Shown: piece after piece, positions 59,433 through 64,000 of the stretch | Layout of the letters: each line of letters begins with the position of its first letter | How positions within the stretch are numbered: position 1 is the first letter of the stretch | Source: Bin87 sp965220105 | Lineage (GTDB): Bacteria; Chloroflexota; Dehalococcoidia; Lucifugimonadales; UBA3495 | Reading direction: 5' to 3' | DNA: 64,000 nt | NCBI GenBank assembly: GCA_965220105.1 | Contig: OZ244811.1 | Location: 3,410,001-3,474,000, forward strand | The notes under the pieces: model-generated | Told to the model about the DNA's origin: nothing | Databases searched by the model: none | What the model saw: only the letters and a program-made list of their open reading frames with translations | Program-made: the position numbers and the translations under genes

Positions 59433-62400
59433 CTACAGTAACAGGCCTACCGCATCCTCTACTGCTCGGCCCTCCACTGACTGGCGCAGCCATTGCCGCA
59501 GCTCTCGACGGGCGACCGTCACGGTCAGTTGGTTCCCACGCTGCGCCCGCAACTCCGCCAGCCGCTCCGACGCCCCCAGCGCAGCGGCCGCTCCCGCGTC
59601 AGCAATGTCGCGGTGCAGAGATTGCCCGTCGTCGTACTCTGGTATCGGCAGTTTCCAGAGGTGCTTCTGGAGGTGGCGTGCGCCGAATTGGCCTTTAGGC
59701 ATCAACGGTATTACCGCATCGTACATAGCATCGCTGTTGATGACCGCCAGCAGATAATGCGCTTCCTGGAGATCATAGCAAGGGACATAAAACAGAGTGT
59801 AATCGACAAGAGCGGCGTCATCACGGATTACCGCGGCCGTCGGCGCCCCAGAGCCACCGTACGCTATGCGCACTGGTCTGCCGCCCCGACTGCTCTGCCA
59901 TTCCAATTGCGCCGACAATTTACCGTAGTAGTCCACTTGGCCGCGTAGATCCAACTTATTGGCAGACCGTTTGTTCGCGTCCCACAAATGGCTGATTATC
60001 TGCCACCTCTCCCGCATTCGCCGCTCCAGGCCTCCGAGCCTGATACCTCCTTGCCCAGCATCAGTTGGTAACTCGTACTGACCCTGCTTAACTGGCAGGA
60101 TGGCTTTCAACGGTTTAAGCGTCGTGTAGGGTACCACCGTTTCCCCTAGATGCACGTCGTAGACGTGCAGGGCTTCGATGGTTTGCCCGCTGATGGCTGC
60201 CAAGTCGAGCTCGCTCCAAGGCTTTTTGTCCTGCGATCCCCGACGCGGATTCACGGTGATGGTACCACCTGCTTGTATCGCTGCTGCGTTATCCGTTTCT
60301 TGGGCAAAGAACAAGCAGCGCGGGAAGATTGTGGCTCCGTTCCGTGCGCGTTGCGAGTAAGGCGAACCTTCTACAAATGATGCGCCAATTATGCTGTCGC
60401 GTTCACGGTGAACATCCGACGTCCCAGTCTTGCCGCGCCAACGTTCTACCGAATCCGCCAACGGGCCGGCGTTACCGCCAAGTGCGTGGTTTTTGGCGAA
60501 CACTACGCACGACGCCATCGGAAAGAACGTATTAGGTTCCAACTGTTCCAGATCCCATGGCGTCTTGTATCCGAAATCCACGGCAATCGTGCGGCCGGCA
60601 ATGCGGTTGCGGCCCCTGCCCTGGGGCTGGGCCTCCCATGCCCCCGTCCGCCATTTGCCATATTGCCCAGATTGCAGGGCACTGTGCGGGAGAACCATCC
60701 CAACTATGCCGCCGTCCTTCAGGTACAAGTCGACGCACCGGGCGAAGAACAAGCCGGCCACGTCCTGTTGGGTGGCAAACTGCCCGCCCTGCCAGATGCC
60801 ATACAGGTTCCGGCTTTGCCGTTCCAGCTCATCCCGCAGGATGCTGGAGGTGTTGCGGTAGTTCAGCCAGGGCGGGTTGCCGATGACCACGTCTACCTTG
60901 CTGCGGCTCAAGGCAATGGGGCGTACCATGTTCCGCGTGTAGTATGCCCAGATGTGGTTGCGTCCCTCGGCGTGCAACGTGACCATCGTCGCGATGGTTT
61001 GTTCCAGCGGCCCGCGCTCTCCCGGGTCGGTGATGCCATGGTCGTCCAGCGCCAGCAGCGGATCGTCGCCCCGCTCGATGGCCACCGCGATGTCGCCCAG
61101 GAGGGCGTCAAAGGTTTCGGCCCGTTCCACCAAACTGATGGGAAACGCCAACGTCGGATTGTCAGGCTCGCGGGTCTCAATCGTAACGGTGTGCTCGGCG
61201 AACATATCGCCGGTGCGGTAGCGCAGCTGAAGCGCGTCTCCCAAGTAAATCGGCGCCGACAACTCGGCGTTGTAATCGGCCGCCGCCGCGATTATGTCCC
61301 GCGCCGCGAAGGCCCAAGCCGCCCGGGCCAGATGCACTGCCGCCGGATGCACATCCATGCCTGTGACCGCAGCGCGCAGGCCGTCCAGCGTGGCTTTCGG
61401 TGTCAGTCCGGCGGCCTGCGCCGCGTCGGCATACCGGCGCACGGCGGAGACGATGAATGTGCCCGAACCGCAGGCCGGGTCCAGCACTCGCTGATGCAGC
61501 GGGTCAGTGATGAGTTCTGCGACCATGGCGTCGGCCAGCCAGCGCGGCGTGTAGTACTCGCCAAGTTGCCGGCGTTCGTCGGGCGGGATGACGGTTTCGT
61601 ACAGAATGGCGGCGCTGTCGGCTGGGGAGTCTCGCCAGTCGAAGCGGTCAATGCGCCGAGCCAACGAATACAAGAAATCGACGCCACCGGCCACCTCGGT
61701 CGGCCAAGCGAAGAAGTCGGACTCTACGATGCCGCTCAGACCAGTGCTACTGTTCAGACGACGGCCCTGCAGCAGGTCCGCCGGGTCCCGCGCCGCCAGG
61801 TCGTGGATGTCGATGCCGAAGGAAGCCTGGACCGCCATGCCGATGACGGCGCTCAGGTAGGTATGCCGGATGAACAGGTCGTCCAACTCGGCTGGTGTTC
61901 CTGCGACTTCCCCCAGGGCGGCCCGTAGGAGGTCCTCCCACAGCCGCCGTTTCACCCGGACGGTTTCGTAGCCGTCGGCGTCTTGGTGCAGCGCCGTCAG
62001 TGAATCGATGTCCCGCTGGTAGGTGGGGCTGCCCGGCCCCAGGTACCTTTCCATGTTGGCCCGGTCGGCGGGAATGCTGTCCAGGGACAGCAGCGCGCTG
62101 TCCCGCAGCCACTCGAACAGGGGTAGCCACCGCTCCGTACTGTCCAAGACGAAGCCGTAGGGCGGCGCCGTTCGCACCGGCCCCGCTCCCGGCCAGCGCA
62201 GCAGCCAGTATCGGCCGTCGGTCAGTATGCCCGTGCGGACGCCCTTGCCGTCGGTCTTGGAGAGTTCCAGGTATTCGTCCAGCTGGGCGACGTGGGCCGG
62301 GTCGGGATTGAACCCGCCGGCCGTGCCGATGCGACGCTTGAATTCGACGAAGCTGTCCAGCGCGGTGAGGTCAACGGCCCGGCGGCTGCCGTCGGAGGGC

Positions 62401-62567
62401 GGGTTTTCCTCGATGATCTCATCGGCGTTGGCCAGGCCGGTGAGGATGAGGAAATCCCGCACGGCGGTGGTGATGTTGGCCTCGGCCTCGAAGTTGTCGT
62501 GCCGCCTGATGATGGCCGCGGCAGCATCCCGATAGCGCGGGTCGTTCACGTCCATGTGCGTAGCCAT
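59433..62567 (-). CDS. Type IIG-like restriction-modification enzyme
   Basis: 1044 residues in one chain. N-terminal PD-(D/E)xK nuclease: IIEENPPSDGSRRAVDLTAL (Asp) then SFVEFKRRIG (ExK). Helical connector, then an N6-adenine methyltransferase: LGEYYTPRWLADAMVAEL, LDPACGSGTFIVSAVRRYAD (motif I) and VDVVIGNPPWLNYRNT (NPPW motif IV). The C-terminal 300 residues (LSAQLEWQSSRGGRPVRIAY, LPIPEYDDGQSLHRDIADA) fit a target-recognition domain. It should cut and methylate by itself. The recognition site is unknown. It is convergent with the tyrosine recombinase. Confidence 0.88.
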   Translation of the reverse strand: MATHMDVNDPRYRDAAAAIIRRHDNFEAEANITTAVRDFLILTGLANADEIIEENPPSDGSRRAVDLTALDSFVEFKRRIGTAGGFNPDPAHVAQLDEYLELSKTDGKGVRTGILTDGRYWLLRWPGAGPVRTAPPYGFVLDSTERWLPLFEWLRDSALLSLDSIPADRANMERYLGPGSPTYQRDIDSLTALHQDADGYETVRVKRRLWEDLLRAALGEVAGTPAELDDLFIRHTYLSAVIGMAVQASFGIDIHDLAARDPADLLQGRRLNSSTGLSGIVESDFFAWPTEVAGGVDFLYSLARRIDRFDWRDSPADSAAILYETVIPPDERRQLGEYYTPRWLADAMVAELITDPLHQRVLDPACGSGTFIVSAVRRYADAAQAAGLTPKATLDGLRAAVTGMDVHPAAVHLARAAWAFAARDIIAAAADYNAELSAPIYLGDALQLRYRTGDMFAEHTVTIETREPDNPTLAFPISLVERAETFDALLGDIAVAIERGDDPLLALDDHGITDPGERGPLEQTIATMVTLHAEGRNHIWAYYTRNMVRPIALSRSKVDVVIGNPPWLNYRNTSSILRDELERQSRNLYGIWQGGQFATQQDVAGLFFARCVDLYLKDGGIVGMVLPHSALQSGQYGKWRTGAWEAQPQGRGRNRIAGRTIAVDFGYKTPWDLEQLEPNTFFPMASCVVFAKNHALGGNAGPLADSVERWRGKTGTSDVHRERDSIIGASFVEGSPYSQRARNGATIFPRCLFFAQETDNAAAIQAGGTITVNPRRGSQDKKPWSELDLAAISGQTIEALHVYDVHLGETVVPYTTLKPLKAILPVKQGQYELPTDAGQGGIRLGGLERRMRERWQIISHLWDANKRSANKLDLRGQVDYYGKLSAQLEWQSSRGGRPVRIAYGGSGAPTAAVIRDDAALVDYTLFYVPCYDLQEAHYLLAVINSDAMYDAVIPLMPKGQFGARHLQKHLWKLPIPEYDDGQSLHRDIADAGAAAALGASERLAELRAQRGNQLTVTVARRELRQWLRQSVEGRAVEDAVGLLL

Positions 62568-62591
62568 GTCAGCAGTGTAACATTGAGGTCG

Positions 62592-63028
62592 TCACCCCGC
62601 TGTTGGTGACCCTGAACCCAGCTTCGGCGGCATCCTTCCCGTCCCGTAGGCCTCTTGAATCTGCAGCGCCAACCACTCTCCAATCGTCCCGGCGTCTGGG
62701 AGCGAAATGTTGGCCAGGAACCCGCTCTCCAGCGTGGTGATGCCCGATTCTACCGCCTCCACCTTGGCCCGGATGATCATCAGCAACGCCCGCCAGCGTT
62801 GCCGGCAGGCCTGCTCCCAGGCGGACCGTTGTGCAGCCGCCGTCCGCCTGGAGTTGCGCGGCGTGCGGGCGTAGTCGTCGATCGACGGCATCAACAGCAT
62901 GATCTATACCCGACGGCCAGACATGCTGAACGCTACCAGCGAACGGTCGCCCCGTGCTTGGCCAGCAACTCCTCGATGTCCGTCTTGGTCCTGGAGATGG
63001 GAACCCGGGTTCGCGCCGCGTAGGGCAT
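62592..63028 (-). pseudogene. Phage-like gene broken by a frameshift and an amber codon
   Basis: From the ATG at 63026-63028, with GGAGGTGA upstream, the frame reads MPYAARTRVPISRTKTDIEE, LLAKHGAT and meets TAG. In a neighbouring frame coding continues DRSLVAFSMSGRRV, then TAG, then IMLLMPSIDDYARTPRNSRR and AWEQACRQRWRALLMIIRAK to 62592. The joined product resembles a small uncharacterised protein that I recall from phages and mobile elements, with the RWRAL..IKAKLE block. Two lesions are needed to explain it, so it is likely dead. Only 62592-62900 remains as an open frame. Confidence 0.6.
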
Positions 63029-63032
63029 CCGC

Positions 63033-63512
63033 TCACCTCCTCCTGCGCCTGCTTCCAGCCATTGTCGACTCGGCCCAGGCTACGTCGTTCAACTGCTCTG
63101 GGGTAAATATTTCCACGTACGCCGCTCCGGTGTCCCGGTTGACCACCACCACGGCGACGTGAACGCCATCGCCACCCCGGCGCTTGCGCATGAAGTGCAG
63201 CGCATCGAACTCGTCCGGCGCTCCGGAGCGAAAGCCCACGTCGGCAATCCGTTCCCATCGCTCGGCGCTCTCGACGAAGACCCTGGTAACCATGTCGCCG
63301 TCAACCTCAGGGTGGACCACCATGAAGTCGTTGACCACGAGGTCCGTGGGGTCGAATTGCAGACGCCACTCCTGGCGCTGCAGCCACAGCTGGACGGCGC
63401 GATCCTCCTCAACGGCCGGTAGTGGTGGACCGTTGAACGCCTCCCGCAGTTCCTGGTCCCAAACGCGGTAGCGCCACGCGTCACGCAGATCATTCTGTTC
63501 CGACATTGTCAT
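63033..63512 (-). CDS. Hypothetical protein of the right-edge phage-like cluster
   Basis: 159 residues: MTMSEQNDLRDAWRYRVWDQ, WLQRQEWRLQFDPTDLVVND, RVFVESAERWERIADVGFRS and MRKRRGGDGVHVAVVVVNRD. Soluble and mixed alpha/beta. The ATG overlaps the stop of the Cys-rich gene (ATGA). No family is recognised. Confidence 0.65.
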   Translation of the reverse strand: MTMSEQNDLRDAWRYRVWDQELREAFNGPPLPAVEEDRAVQLWLQRQEWRLQFDPTDLVVNDFMVVHPEVDGDMVTRVFVESAERWERIADVGFRSGAPDEFDALHFMRKRRGGDGVHVAVVVVNRDTGAAYVEIFTPEQLNDVAWAESTMAGSRRRRR

Positions 63513-63661
63513 TCCTCCGTTTCACCCTCGCAGACGCATTCCACATACAAATTGCAGTCGCAGAGGACCTCTGCGGTCCCGTCGCCGCCGAACACGATGG
63601 TACGACACTCCTTACAGTCATCGCCGCATCCGCACCGGCATTCATTGTTGACTTCGGTCAT
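63509..63661 (-). CDS. 50-residue Cys-rich protein
   Basis: From the ATG at 63659-63661 to the TGA at 63509-63511. It has nine Cys in 50 residues: ECRCGCGDDCKEC, then VLCDCNLYVECVCEGETEE. Both ends overlap neighbours by ATGA, so it is translated in series with them. The spacing suggests a metal-binding (Zn or Fe-S) miniprotein. It is of unknown family. Confidence 0.6.
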   Translation of the reverse strand: MTEVNNECRCGCGDDCKECRTIVFGGDGTAEVLCDCNLYVECVCEGETEE

Positions 63662-63978
63662 TGCCTCTCCACGCGCCCGTCGGCCAGCACGAACCGCCCG
63701 GCCTCGTCGTACACCTGGCCGTCCCGCAGCCTGCTGAGCAGCTCCAGGGATACGTCGGTGCGGACGTGCGGTCCCAGGGCTTCCAGGTTGAGCGCCGTCA
63801 TCGCGCAGTGGAAGCGCAGCGTTGCTTGGCAGCCCAACACCCGCACCTGGTCATCGGGTAGCAATTGCAACCCGCAGGGCTTGCACCGGCGCCAATCTTC
63901 GAAGGGGTCGTCCAGCAGACGGGGACCCACTCGGGCATGACGCGTTCGAATATGCCGTCCACCGTGGCCTTGACGCAA
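63658..63978 (-). CDS. Zinc-ribbon-like hypothetical protein, start uncertain
   Basis: 106 codons from a TTG; the clear part begins at about 63917 with LLDDPFEDWRRCKPCGLQLL, then VRVLGCQATLRFHCAMTALN and LLSRLRDGQVYDEAGRFVLA. CKPC and GC...HC could form a zinc site. The first 20 codons are Arg/Gly/His-rich and look like shadow coding: the neighbouring frame upstream (KATVDGIFERVMPEWVP) is more protein-like, so a frameshift near 63925 is possible. It overlaps the Cys-rich gene at ATGA. Confidence 0.5.
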   Translation of the reverse strand: MRQGHGGRHIRTRHARVGPRLLDDPFEDWRRCKPCGLQLLPDDQVRVLGCQATLRFHCAMTALNLEALGPHVRTDVSLELLSRLRDGQVYDEAGRFVLADGRVERQ

Positions 63979-64000
63979 ACCGCACCCGGTTCGTCCGGCT

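Noticed and set aside
60408..61928. 506-residue plus-strand ORF
   Set aside because: Antisense to the restriction-modification enzyme, Arg/Gln/His-rich and without motifs.

Overview
This is a G+C-rich bacterial chromosome segment. The gene content (LLM/F420-type oxidoreductase, family III CoA-transferases, Uma2 nuclease, two Amt transporters, two type I glutamine synthetases, a 7Fe-type ferredoxin) suggests Chloroflexota, possibly a SAR202/Dehalococcoidia-like lineage. That assignment is inference: there is no rRNA or other phylogenetic marker in the window.

Layout. 1-3.9 kb: a partial unknown gene, then an aminoglycoside-phosphotransferase-like kinase gene split by IS copy A (934-2392, clean 6-bp target duplication), then a coiled-coil membrane gene whose 3' end is tandemly duplicated. 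3.9-8.2 kb: LLM oxidoreductase, two SDR enzymes and an ATGA-coupled HD / HEPN / nucleotidyltransferase / SDR run (a MntA-HepT type VII toxin-antitoxin pair inside a metabolic operon). 8.3-11.7 kb: MFS transporter behind a two-gene ATPase + DUF4276 (TOPRIM-like) pair, a candidate defence unit. 11.8-20.2 kb: GH105-like hydrolase, two CaiB/BaiF CoA-transferases around a Uma2 gene, an ImuB-like polymerase remnant, a tartrate/isopropylmalate-type dehydrogenase and a rhodanese. 20.6-27.8 kb: nitrogen assimilation (amt, amt, glnA, glnA) with a hicBA pair between the glnA genes. 27.9-41.6 kb: queuosine-precursor transporter, a second hicBA with a nonsense-mutated hicA, esterase, ICL/PEP-mutase family lyase, DUF393, EamA transporter, Lrp regulator, ferredoxins, aconitase, a GNAT-aminotransferase fusion, VOC protein and NadB.

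From 41.8 kb the window is accessory DNA. A lone HK97-type prohead protease, carrying dispersed-repeat DNA in frame, sits beside IS copy B (42737-44195). Copy B has no target duplication, and its end supplies the stop codon of the neighbouring large gene. Then comes a compact minus-strand module of about 9.3 kb (44.2-53.5 kb): HTH proteins, a Zot/FtsK-HerA-like ATPase, many small membrane proteins and a large Gly/Pro/Asn-rich repeat protein. It looks like an undescribed integrated virus-like or secretion element. 54.3-64 kb is a defence island: an Mrr-like nuclease-STAND NTPase fusion, a nucleoside-deoxyribosyltransferase/TIR-like protein framed by near-identical hairpins, a short tyrosine recombinase, a type IIG-like restriction-methylation enzyme, a methyltransferase stub marking an insertion breakpoint, and a coupled row of small phage-like genes at the right edge.

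Dispersed palindromic repeats (the CCCTCTCCC...GGGAGAGGG family and a TGTCATTGCGAG...CTCGCAATGACA hairpin) mark many intergenic gaps. I saw no tRNA, rRNA or CRISPR array.
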